A stretch of 64,000 bases of DNA from Streptomyces sp. ISL-94 (GCF_018614075.1 NZ_JAGGOZ010000118.1:1-64000), one strand, 5' to 3'; shown: positions 1 to 7,775, counted from the stretch's first letter. The notes: generated by a model from the sequence alone, not told the origin. A program made the numbers and translations.

Positions 1-125
1 CATTTGCCGGTCGGTCTAAGGTCAGCCGTTCCGCAGAAGCCGCAGGTAGTGGTGGTCACCGCAGGTGCCCCAAGTCGCTCCTCAGACGGTGATGCCGACC
101 GTGGACGACCCGCGATGCTGAGGCC

Positions 126-354
126 ATGGAGATCGAGATCCTCGTCGTACCGACTGTCTGCACGGCGAGCCCGCGGCCGAGCTGCTGCGGCAGGCGCTTG
201 ACGACGTCGGCCTGCACGGCGTCACGGTTACCACGCGTGTGGTCACTGGCCAGGGCGAGGCCGAAGAGCGCGGCTTCACCGGGTCCCCGACCTTCCTGAT
301 CGACGGACGCGACCCGTTCGCCGAGGCCGGTCGCCCGGCGGGGCTGGCGTGCCG
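126..354 (+). pseudogene. Frameshifted thioredoxin-like fragment (MerB N-domain type)
   Basis: It opens with ATG at 126 and reads MEIEILVVP. One base appears to be missing just after codon 9 (about 152); moving one frame restores a thioredoxin-fold-like stretch with GFTGSPTFLIDGRDPF (about 268-315). That stretch closely resembles MTGSPTVLLDGVDPF in the N-terminal domain of the MerB at 4151-5128. The sequence stops being thioredoxin-like at about 354, where integrase coding begins mid-gene. It is a dead junction fragment, probably left by a deletion inside an older mercury-resistance element. Which full-length gene it came from cannot be told. Confidence 0.6.
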
Positions 355-835
355 TGGTCTTCTTCCGACCCGACGGCCGTCCGCTCGGACCCCACCAGGT
401 CCTCGACCGGCTCCGCCGGCTCTCCGCCGAAGCTGGTGTTCCCCGAATCACGGTGCACGACCTGCGGCACCTGGCCGCCACCATCACCATCACCGCCGGT
501 GTGCCGCTCACCGTCGTCTCCAAGACTCTGCGGCACTCCACCCTGTCGACGACCGCCAACCTCTACAGCCACCTCACCCAGCAGGCAGCCCGCGAAGCCG
601 TCGACACCATCGACCACACCCTCACCGGAGACGAGAACGCCAGCCGTCAAACGGGCCGCACGCCGTGGCTGCGACCACCACGCGACCACATCCAATCCGC
701 GAAGCCCTCCGCCAACTCCGCTCCCCCGCCGTTGCCGGGTTCAGTGCCACGGCCGACCGGCCACAGACCGGACGTGCGACCACATTGCGACCACCATGGC
801 TCCGGGCGCACGAAAGGCCGCCCTCTCATGGATGA
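355..835 (+). pseudogene. Tyrosine recombinase remnant, C-terminal third only
   Basis: Starting from FFRPDGRPLGPHQ this matches the last third of the integrases at 15380 and 28336, including the HDLRH box, the LRHST His and the tyrosine in TTANLYSHL. The first roughly 310 residues, with the first catalytic Arg and Lys, are missing. Near 690-700 it is 4 nt shorter than the copy at 28336, which shifts the frame; the original ending ERPPSHG is found in another frame and stops at 835. It lies 30 bp from the 43-bp att copy, as the intact genes do, so it is the relic integrase of an element extending left of the window. Confidence 0.85.
671..794. repeat. Putative integrase arm-type sites in remnant element
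   Basis: Four copies of GCGACCAC occur at 671-678, 682-689, 776-783 and 787-794, in two pairs with 11-bp spacing, about one helical turn. The pairs keep the same position relative to the att copy in all three elements. Use as arm-type recombinase or excisionase binding sites is inference. Confidence 0.4.
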
Positions 836-865
836 GAGAACGGCCTCCGACCTGCGTAATCGCAA

Positions 866-908
866 GTCGGGACGACAGGATTTGAACCTGCGACCCCTTG
901 ACCCCCAG
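866..908. other. att site copy 1 (tRNA-Pro 3' end duplicate)
   Basis: A 43-bp copy of the 3' half of the tRNA-Pro gene (T arm, variable region, part of the anticodon arm), identical to 16811-16853 and 29764-29806. It marks the left edge of element A and the right edge of an older element. It lacks the 5' half of the tRNA, so it is not a functional tRNA. Confidence 0.9.
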
Positions 909-911
909 TCG

Positions 912-944
912 GCCCGCCCAGCCGTCTCGGACGGCTAGGCGGGC
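912..944. terminator. Strong hairpin just inside element A
   Basis: Arms 912-925 and 931-944 pair over 14 positions with one mismatch around a 5-nt loop (CTCGG). No T-run follows. It sits directly beside att copy 1 and could end transcription running out of the neighbouring integrase. This is a structural reading only. Confidence 0.5.
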
Positions 945-1472
945 GCGGCGAGTCAGGGAGCGGTGTGGAGCCGCCTCCTTTCGGCCCGGCGGCGAAGGTC
1001 GCTGACGACCTCTCGCCAACGCCACCTTCCCTCCCAGCTGCCGTTCTCGTGGCCGCCGGGCTGGGGCGGTAGCGGCCTCCCGCTGGGCGTACTGGGACCG
1101 GTGCAGATCTACGCCACGCCAAACCTGCCGGCCGACGCCCAGTCGACACCCTTGCCCGACGGCAGCTCCGTCCCTCGGGCCCCGCCGGGCGGAAGGCCGA
1201 GTGTCCCGCCCCGCTGCACGTTCCTTCCCGGAAAATCCGCTGATCAGCAGAGAGGCAACCCACGGGAAGCGCCGCGCCCCTGGCGGCATGTGAATCTCTC
1301 CGCCTTGTGGTCCGCGGCATAGAGGTCGTGGAGGCGCCGCGACAACCGGGGAGACTGTCCTCTATCGATCGGTTTTGTTCCGGTCTCCGGGTGCGCCGGG
1401 TGCGGTCTGCGGCGACAGTGGAGGACGGGTGACGCACAGCGTGTCACCGGGGCCCCTAGATGGAGACGTACC
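945..1472. other. Non-coding left end of element A
   Basis: About 530 bp without a convincing reading frame on either strand. The open frames are Arg/Pro/Gly-rich shadows with no family resemblance. It presumably holds the promoter for the GTG-start gene at 1473, but no clear -35/-10 pair was found. Confidence 0.4.
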
Positions 1473-2231
1473 GTGAGCAGCAAGGACATCGTCGTCACGG
1501 CCGCAGGCGAGTTGTTCGGTCGGAAGGATCCTGGTGCGGTGGACCGCTGGGTGTCCGCCGCCTACCGTCAGCACAGCAGTCTGGCAGCGGACGGCCCTGA
1601 AGCGTTGCGCAAGCTGGTGGCAGGGTTGCCGGAGGGTTTCCGCTACGAGGGCGCCCGGGTGATCGCCGACGGCGACCTGGTGATGCTACACGGGACGTAC
1701 CACGGCTTCGGGCCGCAGCCGCTCGTGGCCTTCGACCTGTTCCGGGTCGACGCGGACGGCCATCTGGCCGAGCACTGGGATGCGCTGACGCCTCTTGTGG
1801 CGGAGACGCTCTCCGGTCGCTCGCAGACCGACGGCCCCACCGAGCCCTCCGACCTTGGCAAGACCGAGGCCAACCGCGCCCTCGTCGTGGAGTTCGCCGG
1901 GAAGGTCCTCCAGGGCGGTGACTACTCGGTGCTCACCGACTACATTTCCGCCACCACCTACCTCCAGCACAATCCGGAGGCCGCCGACGGGCTGGACGGC
2001 TTCGGGGCCGCCGCCGCGAAGTGGGCCGAGCAGGGCAAGAACCTGGTCTACAAGACCGTCCACAAGGTCGTCGCCGAGGGTGACTTCGTGCTGCTGCAGT
2101 CCGAGGGCGAGTTCGGCGGGCCGGCCGCCTACTGGGACCTGTTCCGCATCGCCGACGGCAAGATCGTCGAGCACTGGGACATCATCGCCCCCGTCCCGGA
2201 CAGCCTCCCCCACTCCAACGGCCTGTTCTGA
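1473..2231 (+). CDS. Tandem SnoaL-like (NTF2 fold) protein
   Basis: A 252-aa protein made of two homologous NTF2-like halves. Residues about 1-115 contain GDLVMLHGTYHG, FDLFRVD and LAEHWDALTP; residues about 128-250 contain GDFVLLQSEGEFGG, WDLFRIA and IVEHWDIIAP. The pattern matches the SnoaL-like predicted aldol-condensing group (COG4922 type), usually a single domain of about 120-130 aa, so this is an internal duplication. Substrate unknown; probably cytoplasmic, with no signal peptide. The GTG start at 1473 is supported by GGAG 7 nt upstream. Its stop is 17 bp before the next gene, so the two are likely co-transcribed. Confidence 0.75.
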   Translation: MSSKDIVVTAAGELFGRKDPGAVDRWVSAAYRQHSSLAADGPEALRKLVAGLPEGFRYEGARVIADGDLVMLHGTYHGFGPQPLVAFDLFRVDADGHLAEHWDALTPLVAETLSGRSQTDGPTEPSDLGKTEANRALVVEFAGKVLQGGDYSVLTDYISATTYLQHNPEAADGLDGFGAAAAKWAEQGKNLVYKTVHKVVAEGDFVLLQSEGEFGGPAAYWDLFRIADGKIVEHWDIIAPVPDSLPHSNGLF

Positions 2232-2248
2232 AGGACAGGGGAGATACG

Positions 2249-2572
2249 GTGAGCAGTCCGACCTACGCGGGCAAGACCTTCCGGTTCAGCGTCGACAACG
2301 GCGTCGTCTTCCACAACGTCTACGCACCCGACGGCACCCGGCTCCACTACGAGACCGTCGCCGGACCGGCCAAGGGTGCAGTCGAAGACGTCGAACTGCA
2401 CGCCGCCGAGGTCAGCCCCGGCATCTTCATCCTCGGCTGGGTCGAGCAGTCGGGCATGACCATCACCCACGCGATGAATCTGCACACCCACACCGTCCAC
2501 GCCTTCTGGACCTACGAGACCCCAGACGGCCGCGTGGGCGAACTCCACACCGGCACTCTTCAAGAGATCTGA
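2249..2572 (+). CDS. MoaF-related (lipocalin-like) small protein
   Basis: A 107-aa protein starting at GTG with GGGGAG just upstream. GKTFRFSVDNGVVFHNVY, VELHAAEVSPGIFILGWVE and HTVHAFWTYE resemble the MoaF-related domain of small beta-barrel proteins. Those proteins often sit beside SnoaL-like genes, as this one does (17-bp gap, same strand). No catalytic residues can be assigned and there is no signal peptide or membrane segment. Partnership with the SnoaL-like protein on a small hydrophobic substrate is inference from position. Confidence 0.6.
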   Translation: MSSPTYAGKTFRFSVDNGVVFHNVYAPDGTRLHYETVAGPAKGAVEDVELHAAEVSPGIFILGWVEQSGMTITHAMNLHTHTVHAFWTYETPDGRVGELHTGTLQEI

Positions 2573-2799
2573 CCGAACCGGGCCATTCCAATATGCCGAC
2601 GGCCCACACCAAAGGCACGCCACGCTGGTCACCGCCTGCGGCGCTGCTTGCCCTTCGCCACCTGGCCGACGTTCAGGACTTTGCGAGTTGCCGCAGATGG
2701 GGGCGGGGGGCACGCTTCTTGACCCGCCGCCGTGCGCGGGAAGTCAACTCTGGGAGGGGAGTCCGAGTGTTCGGTCGCAGGAACGCCAAGCAGGAGCAA

Positions 2800-2980
2800 G
2801 GGGAGATGCGGCCAGCGGGTGATGACCTGGTGGGAGGCGATGTCGATCATGGTGGCGAGCCAGCCCTGCCCGGTCGGAATGTAGGTAATATCGTCGCACC
2901 CACGCGCGTCCAGGCCGGTGGAGTCGGGGTGGAAGTTCCGGACGATGAGGTCGAGCCGCGAGGCTTCCCTTGGACCGGCG
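2800..2980 (-). pseudogene. IS3-family transposase (OrfB) relic
   Basis: On the minus strand one frame reads LDLIVRNFHPD, then DDITYIPTGQGWLATMIDIASHQVITRWP in two adjoining pieces. This is the start of the rve/DDE core of IS3-group OrfB, containing the first catalytic Asp (DITYIPT) and the IDIAS strand. The frame then loses similarity, and no second Asp, catalytic Glu, OrfA or terminal inverted repeats were found. The rest of 2573-3220 holds no recognisable gene. Confidence 0.55.
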
Positions 2981-3220
2981 GTCGCGGTCAGGTGCCGCCG
3001 GCGTCGCTGTGCGGCGGGCGCGCTCGTAGCCCTCGTTCACGGCCTGCCGGTCCATCGGGTCGGTGTGCGCCATGGCCTGCCATCTTTCGATCGGCACTCG
3101 TGGCTAGTGATGATGGCGGCTTCCGAGCACTGGTACCAGCGTGCGGACTCCCGGTGCCTTGCCCCGAAGGTGGGGGCGCGCCGTAGCAACAGGGGTGGGC
3201 CACCAGCGAGGATGCCCGTC

Positions 3221-4036
3221 ATGACCACGGACCAGACCCTCTATCCCCTCCGGCCGACGCACTCAGCACCTGTGGTGTTCGGCGCGGGTGCGGCGATCGG
3301 AGTGCTGGGCGGGATGATCGGCCTGGGCGGTGCCGAATTCCGCCTGCCACTGCTGATCAGCCTCTTCGGGTTCGCCGCCCTCTCGGCGGTCATCCTGAAC
3401 CAGGCGATGAGCCTGGTCGTGGTCCTGGTCGCGCTGCCCGCCCGCCTGGCAGCAGTCCCGGCCGCCGAGGTCGCGTCCCGCTGGCCCGTCGTGGTCAACC
3501 TACTGGCCGGCAGCCTCCTCGGAGCCTGGGCCGGAGCGAGCTGGGCAGTACGCATGCGCAGCACCACCCTCTACAAGGCCCTGGCAGCGCTGATGGTCCT
3601 CATGGCGGCCGCCCTGGTCCTCACCCACACCGCCACCCTGGACAACCTCGCGCTGCCGCTCTGGGCCCGGATCCCCGCCGGAGTCGCGGCCGGGTTCGGC
3701 ATCGGCGTCGTCGCTGCGATCATGGGCGTCGCCGGCGGCGAGCTGCTTATCCCGACGATCGTGCTGCTGTTCGGAGAGGACATCAAGACCGCCGGAAGCC
3801 TCTCCCTGCTGGTCTCCCTACCGACCATGCTGGTCGCCTTCACCCGCTACAGCCGCGACGGCAGCTTCGCCATCCTCAGCGCCAGCCTCCGCTTCACCCT
3901 CACCATGGCCGCAGGCTCCGTCGCCGGGGCGGTGCTGGGCGGACTGCTCCTCGGCGTGTTCCCGGATCTGGTGCTCATCCCCGCGCTGGCCGTGATCCTC
4001 CTCGTCTCAGCGCTCAAGCTTGCCCGTCACGGCTGA
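3221..4036 (+). CDS. TauE/SafE family membrane permease
   Basis: A 271-aa integral membrane protein of the TauE/SafE (DUF81) family, putative exporters of sulfite, sulfonates or other anions. Hydrophobic segments begin at VVFGAGAAIGVLGGMIGLGG, with the family GxxxGxxGxGGG-type motif, and the repeat-related second half shows IMGVAGGELLIPTIVLLFG. A start at 3221 leaves 9 nt after GCGAGG; ATG 3212 is an in-frame alternative with almost no spacing. The open frame continues further upstream, but that part overlaps the IS relic and has no family similarity. Alone on its strand between the relic and the convergent merB; the cargo is unknown. Confidence 0.8.
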   Translation: MTTDQTLYPLRPTHSAPVVFGAGAAIGVLGGMIGLGGAEFRLPLLISLFGFAALSAVILNQAMSLVVVLVALPARLAAVPAAEVASRWPVVVNLLAGSLLGAWAGASWAVRMRSTTLYKALAALMVLMAAALVLTHTATLDNLALPLWARIPAGVAAGFGIGVVAAIMGVAGGELLIPTIVLLFGEDIKTAGSLSLLVSLPTMLVAFTRYSRDGSFAILSASLRFTLTMAAGSVAGAVLGGLLLGVFPDLVLIPALAVILLVSALKLARHG

Positions 4037-4150
4037 TCGGGCCAGGCGCCTCCCCATCTCATGAACATCGACTCTGGCCTGAGCTGGGTGCCTCCCGAAG
4101 CCCTGAACAAACCGCTGTCGAAACTCAACTCGCGAATAGAACCACGCCGG

Positions 4151-5128
4151 TCAGTCGTCCCGGAGGAGCGGGCCGAAGGTCTGCTGCCCGATCTCCACGG
4201 CGCGGGCCTGGCTGACGACCTGCCCTTTCACTTCCGGATGCTCCTTCTGCCACTGCTCGGCCGAGGCGTGGCCGGTGAAGAAGTTCAGCGCGTCGCAGCA
4301 GAGGGTGGCTGCGGGTCCCGTGCCTTCGCGGCGGCCTGCGAACACGACCGCGGCCACCGGCTCCCACACCGTGGTGCCGCTGGTGAAGGTCACGGTCACC
4401 GGCCGGCCGTCGACCGGGTCCGAGGAGGAGATCACCATGTCCTGGCCCAGCATGACGGAGAGGCCGAGGGTGTCGATGGCGCACATCGACCACACCTCCA
4501 CTCCGCTTGCCAGTCGTACCCAGTGCGGGGTCTCCACCGCCGAGAACGGGTACGCCGCTTCGATCCGGCCCGCTTCGTCCAGAGACAGGAAGTCTTCCTG
4601 GTCCAGCTCGGCAAGCACCTCGGCGGCGGTCCTCCCGGCCTGCGCGGCGACGGCTTCGAGCACCGACATGTCCGGCGCGAGCCCTGTCTCGGCGAAGTGC
4701 CGCAGCACCGCCTGCTGCACGGCCCGCAGTCCGCGCTCGGCGGGGGCGCGGCGGCCTCGTCCGGCCCGGCCGACCGGATCCAGGACGTCCGCCTGACAGC
4801 ACTCCTGGCCGGCCTCGGCCGAGGAAAGGCTCACGCCGGACAGAGCCCGGCGCAGGGCAAGGACGCTCGGCGCGCCCTCGGTGCGGCCGCCGGTGTCCCG
4901 GTAGAGGCGGCAGGACACGCTCGCCGGGGCGCCGGGCACCGCGAAGGGGTCGACGCCGTCGAGCAGCACGGTCGGCGAGCCCGTCATGCCCAACCGCTCG
5001 GCCTCCGCCTCCTGGCGCACCTCGATCAGTTCGACCTGGGCGGTACGCGGGCCGAGCGCGGCGGTGATCCGCTCCCGTACGACCGGCACGTTCGGGCAGT
5101 TGGGCACCGTCAGAATCGTGATCCGCAT
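4151..5128 (-). CDS. merB: Organomercurial lyase with thioredoxin-like N-domain
   Basis: A 325-aa protein. Residues about 1-105 form a thioredoxin-like domain (MRITILTVPNCPN, MTGSPTVLLDGVDPF) with only one Cys where CxxC would be expected. Residues about 140-320 match alkylmercury lyase MerB. CAIDT supplies catalytic Cys216 and Asp219 (C96 and D99 of plasmid MerB), and the LCCDALNFF pair Cys277-Cys278 corresponds to C159-C160. MerB cleaves carbon-mercury bonds to give Hg(II) in the cytoplasm. Usual length is about 210 aa; the extra domain could deliver thiols or metal (inference). Start ATG 5128 has GGAGGA upstream. Divergent from merR at 5213 across a palindromic operator. No merA reductase is present in the window. 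Confidence 0.9.
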   Translation of the reverse strand: MRITILTVPNCPNVPVVRERITAALGPRTAQVELIEVRQEAEAERLGMTGSPTVLLDGVDPFAVPGAPASVSCRLYRDTGGRTEGAPSVLALRRALSGVSLSSAEAGQECCQADVLDPVGRAGRGRRAPAERGLRAVQQAVLRHFAETGLAPDMSVLEAVAAQAGRTAAEVLAELDQEDFLSLDEAGRIEAAYPFSAVETPHWVRLASGVEVWSMCAIDTLGLSVMLGQDMVISSSDPVDGRPVTVTFTSGTTVWEPVAAVVFAGRREGTGPAATLCCDALNFFTGHASAEQWQKEHPEVKGQVVSQARAVEIGQQTFGPLLRDD

Positions 5129-5168
5129 TCTGCTGTCCTCCGTGGTGGTGTGCCTCTCGGCCCGACGG

Positions 5169-5200
5169 TAGACCTTCCAGTGCACTGGAAGGTCTAGGCG
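5169..5200. promoter_or_regulatory. MerR-type bidirectional operator/promoter (merB/merR)
   Basis: 5171-5194 is a perfect 24-bp palindrome with half-site GACCTTCCAGTG. On both strands it makes TAGACC, a 19-bp spacer, then a CTA-starting -10 (CTAGGC rightward, CTACCG leftward). The over-long 19-bp spacer is the hallmark of MerR-activated promoters. The arrangement would let one MerR dimer control merB (minus) and merR (plus). Only about 13 bp separate the rightward -10 from the merR ATG. Confidence 0.75.
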
Positions 5201-5212
5201 TAGCGTGGGGGT

Positions 5213-5611
5213 ATGCGCATCGGTGAGCTCGCGGCATCCGGCCGGGTGACGGCCAAGGCCATCCGTTTCTATGAGCAGGCCGGCCTGCTGCCCGCCCCGC
5301 CCCGCACAACGGGTGGCTATCGTGAGTACCCGCCGGAGGCTGCGATGCGGCTGGCGTTCATCCGCGACGCCCAGGGCGCCGGTCTGACCCTTGCCGAGAT
5401 CCGGTCCGTCCTGGACATCCGCGACAGCGGCGAAGCCCCCTGCGGCCACGTCACTACGCTGATCGATCAGCGCCTGGCGGACATCGAGCGGCGCATGGCC
5501 GAACTCCGCCAGACCCGCACCGCACTGCGTGAGCTCGCCGTCCAGGCCGCCGCCACCGATCCGGACACCTGCTCGGAAGGCGGGATCTGCACGATCCTCA
5601 CGCGGCCGTGA
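5213..5611 (+). CDS. merR: MerR-family metal-responsive regulator (merB-divergent)
   Basis: A 132-aa MerR-family activator. The N-terminal winged helix is MRIGELAASGRVTAKAIRFYE with GGYREYPP; a long dimerisation helix runs over about 80-110. Cys77, Cys120 and Cys126 resemble the three-Cys metal site of mercury- and heavy-metal-sensing MerR proteins (C82/C117/C126 in Tn501 MerR). It faces merB across the perfect palindrome at 5171-5194, so regulation of merB and itself is likely. The last 14 nt overlap the convergent acr3-like gene. Hg(II) as the inducer is inferred from the neighbour and the Cys spacing. Confidence 0.85.
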   Translation: MRIGELAASGRVTAKAIRFYEQAGLLPAPPRTTGGYREYPPEAAMRLAFIRDAQGAGLTLAEIRSVLDIRDSGEAPCGHVTTLIDQRLADIERRMAELRQTRTALRELAVQAAATDPDTCSEGGICTILTRP

Positions 5612-6590
5612 CCGGCTCCCGTTCCGGGACGAGGCGGGGAATGAGGCGTACGTAGGCGACCATGCCGATGACCTCGACCAGGGTCTGGGTCACTACGACG
5701 ACCGCGGCGACCGCCAGCTCGTCTGGGAGGGCGAGCGCGAGGGGCAGTACGACCAGGGAGTTGCGGGTCGCGCCGGTGAAGACGACCGCCCGCGAGGCCG
5801 GGGTATCCAGGCGGAAGAGACGGGCGACAACCCGTCCGGCCAGGGCCATGACCACCAGGAACGCGGCGTAGAAGGGGATCACGGCGGCCACGTCGCCGAG
5901 GCTGCCGCCGAGCTTGGGGACCTGGGATGCGACCACGGTGATGAGGGTGGCGGCCATTAGCGGCACCATCGTCGTCGTGGCGGCAGCCGACACCCTCTGC
6001 CCGGCCGGTGTGCGAGCCGCCCACGCCTGGAGGGCCCAGGCCAGCACGAGGGGGATCACGATGAGGAAGAGGAAGGCTTCGAGGAACGGGCCGGCCTCGA
6101 CGATGTCGGCAAGGTCCGGGCCCATGAACAAGTACAGCAAGCCCGGCAGGAGCAGCATCTGCACGACGAGCAGGAGCGGGGTAGCGGCCAGCAGGCGGCG
6201 GCTGTCCCCGCCGGCCAGGCCGCTGAAGACGATGACGTAGTCCACGCACGGACACAGCAGCACCAGCAGGACCCCGATGCGCACAGCCTGATCAGCGGGC
6301 AGGAAGGCGAACATCGCGGCGACGATCAGGGGAACGACAGCGAAGTTCACTACCAGAGCCGCGGACAAGAACCGGCCGTCACGCAGGGAGCGGAACAGCT
6401 CGCCGGCCGGGACCTGGAGGAAGGTCACGAACAGCAGCGCCCCGAGGACGGGGTTGATGGCGAGCTCGAGTCCGGGGCCGACAGCCGGGGCCGCCCAGCC
6501 GAGCAGTCCCCCGAGAGCCATGGCGCCGAGGTAGATCGCGATCTGGTGCTGTTCCATTCGCTCGACCAGACCCTGCGGTTCCTGCGACAC
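5598..6590 (-). CDS. Acr3/ArsB-like arsenite efflux permease (BASS superfamily)
   Basis: A 330-aa polytopic membrane protein with about ten hydrophobic segments. CPCVDYVIVFSGLAGGD after the fourth helix corresponds to the conserved Cys region of Acr3 arsenite permeases, and ATRNSLVVLPLALAL matches the second conserved core helix of the bile-acid/arsenite transporter fold. Acr3 exports As(III) using proton motive force. Start GTG 6590 has GGGAG 8 nt upstream; ATG 6557 is an alternative. It lies 60 bp downstream of the merT-like gene, same strand, so it probably belongs to the operon driven from 7775. Arsenite is supported by the surrounding arsR/arsC/arsO genes; this subgroup is less well studied than classical Acr3. 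Confidence 0.75.
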   Translation of the reverse strand: MSQEPQGLVERMEQHQIAIYLGAMALGGLLGWAAPAVGPGLELAINPVLGALLFVTFLQVPAGELFRSLRDGRFLSAALVVNFAVVPLIVAAMFAFLPADQAVRIGVLLVLLCPCVDYVIVFSGLAGGDSRRLLAATPLLLVVQMLLLPGLLYLFMGPDLADIVEAGPFLEAFLFLIVIPLVLAWALQAWAARTPAGQRVSAAATTTMVPLMAATLITVVASQVPKLGGSLGDVAAVIPFYAAFLVVMALAGRVVARLFRLDTPASRAVVFTGATRNSLVVLPLALALPDELAVAAVVVVTQTLVEVIGMVAYVRLIPRLVPEREPVTAA

Positions 6591-6650
6591 CTTGCCGACT
6601 CCCTGCTGTACGTACGTGCTGATCGTGTGGCCGCCCTGTGGGCGGCGGGG

Positions 6651-6959
6651 TCATTGTGGCAAGCGGGCGTTTCCTGCCGCGGGCGGCGGGGTGGTGGGCA
6701 GGCCCAGGTCCACGGGACCCGGCGCGCTCGCGCAGGCGGCGGCACGACGACGCCGGTGCAGTACCCACACCATGGCGGCCACGGCGAGCACGGTGACGCC
6801 GGCCAGGGCGGGAACCCAGAGGGAGCCGATCGCGGTGAGTGCCCCCAGCCCGCCGAGGAAGGCCATGATCGGGCCGATGCAGCACGCCGCGCAGGCCAGG
6901 GCGGCGAGCGCGCCCACGCCGAGGAGGGACGTGCCGGAGGACTTCGTCTCGGGGTTCAT
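6651..6959 (-). CDS. Small MerT-like membrane metal-transport protein
   Basis: A 102-aa protein with two or three hydrophobic segments. ALACAACCIGPIMAFLGGLGAL carries a vicinal Cys pair followed by GP, like the CCxxGP of the first membrane helix of MerT/MerF mercury importers. The second segment is LWVPALAGVTVLAVAAMVW, followed by an Arg-rich tail. Such proteins take up Hg(II) and pass it to cytoplasmic thiols. The ATG overlaps the stop of the preceding MerR gene (ATGA), giving translational coupling. No MerP or MerA is present, so mercury specificity is inferred; arsenite or another soft metal is possible. Confidence 0.55.
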   Translation of the reverse strand: MNPETKSSGTSLLGVGALAALACAACCIGPIMAFLGGLGALTAIGSLWVPALAGVTVLAVAAMVWVLHRRRRAAACASAPGPVDLGLPTTPPPAAGNARLPQ

Positions 6960-7738
6960 ACGGTGGCTCCGAACAGGTCGGCCAGCAGGGAGCCGGCGGC
7001 TTCGGGCGCCCGCACGGTCAGCGTCAGCCAGGCGGGGGCGAGGTTCAGGGTGAAGTCGAAGAACGCGCAGCAGTCCTGTTCGGCCGCCGTGAGAGCGGCG
7101 AGGTCGGCGGCCAGTTCCGGGGTGCTGGGGAAGGTCAGGCGCACTCCGTCCGAGATCTCCTCGCGGCTGGTGGCCTGCGTGATCAGGGCCTGCCATTGGG
7201 CGGTGCGCTCGCCAAGTTCGGCCCCGCCGAGCGTGCAGGCAACCGGTGCCTCGCGCCACGGCTCATCGGCGGCAACCCGGGGGCGGGTGGGCGAGAGTTC
7301 GATCAGGACCGGCCCCGGCGCCTGGGCCTTGTCGCCGGTGGGGGTGCAGCCGCAGTCCGGGCCGCACCCGCCGGCCGGCGCCGGACCGGACAGCTGCCGG
7401 TGGACGTCGGCGAGGCGGGCGGAGAACGCCGCCAGCTCGGCCGAGCGGCGGTCCGCGTCCGCGATCCGGTCGGAGACCAGCGGCACCATCCGCGCCCGCA
7501 CAGCCGCGCACACACCGGCGTCCCGTACGTTCAGGAGATCGCGGATGTCCTCCAGCGCCAGCCCCAGCAGCTTCGCGGAGGAGATGAACGCCAGCCGCTC
7601 CACCGCGTCCGGCCCGTACTGGCGGTAGCCGGACGAGGTCCGCTCGGCGGGCAGCAACCCGGCCGTCTCGTAGAACCGCAGCGTGGAGGCAGGAACGCCG
7701 GAGCGTTCGGCCAGCTGCGAGATGCGCAGTGTGCTCAT
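6956..7738 (-). CDS. MerR-family regulator with C-terminal Cys-rich domain
   Basis: A 260-aa protein, twice the usual MerR length. Residues 1-130 are a standard MerR DNA-binding and helix region (MSTLRISQLAERSGVPAS, GYRQYGPDAV). A Cys cluster GGCGPDCGC follows at about 130, then an extra domain (about 150-258) with AEQDCCAFFDFTL, a module often fused to actinobacterial MerR proteins and of unverified function. The start at 7738 is set by its promoter: TTGACC-19 bp-TTACGT ends about 7 nt upstream, so the mRNA is probably leaderless. It overlaps the merT-like gene by 4 nt and likely controls itself, that gene and the acr3-like gene. Confidence 0.8.
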   Translation of the reverse strand: MSTLRISQLAERSGVPASTLRFYETAGLLPAERTSSGYRQYGPDAVERLAFISSAKLLGLALEDIRDLLNVRDAGVCAAVRARMVPLVSDRIADADRRSAELAAFSARLADVHRQLSGPAPAGGCGPDCGCTPTGDKAQAPGPVLIELSPTRPRVAADEPWREAPVACTLGGAELGERTAQWQALITQATSREEISDGVRLTFPSTPELAADLAALTAAEQDCCAFFDFTLNLAPAWLTLTVRAPEAAGSLLADLFGATV

Positions 7739-7744
7739 GCCTCG

Positions 7745-7775
7745 AACGTAAACCTTCAACCCGACTCGAAGGTCA
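7745..7775 (-). promoter_or_regulatory. MerR-type promoter with 19-bp spacer
   Basis: Reading leftwards: TTGACC (7770-7775), 19 bp, then TTACGT (about 7745-7750). An imperfect 22-bp inverted repeat (ACCTTC...GAAGGT, 7752-7773) fills the spacer. The -35 contains the TGA stop codon of arsO, so this promoter sits exactly at the gene boundary. The -10 is too close to ATG 7738 for a Shine-Dalgarno, which predicts a leaderless transcript. Confidence 0.7.

Noticed and set aside
470..510. Run of His codons (poly-His-like) in one frame
   Set aside because: It is an off-frame reading of ACC-ATC repeats encoding the ITIT segment of the integrase; not a metal-binding tract or tag.
866..908. Second and third tRNA-Pro genes at att copies 1 and 2
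   Set aside because: Only the 3' half is present; the 5' acceptor strand and D arm are missing, so these are attachment duplicates.
2918..4036. 372-aa start for the TauE/SafE protein
   Set aside because: The first 100 residues overlap the IS relic and are not family-like; the membrane protein begins at about 3212-3221.
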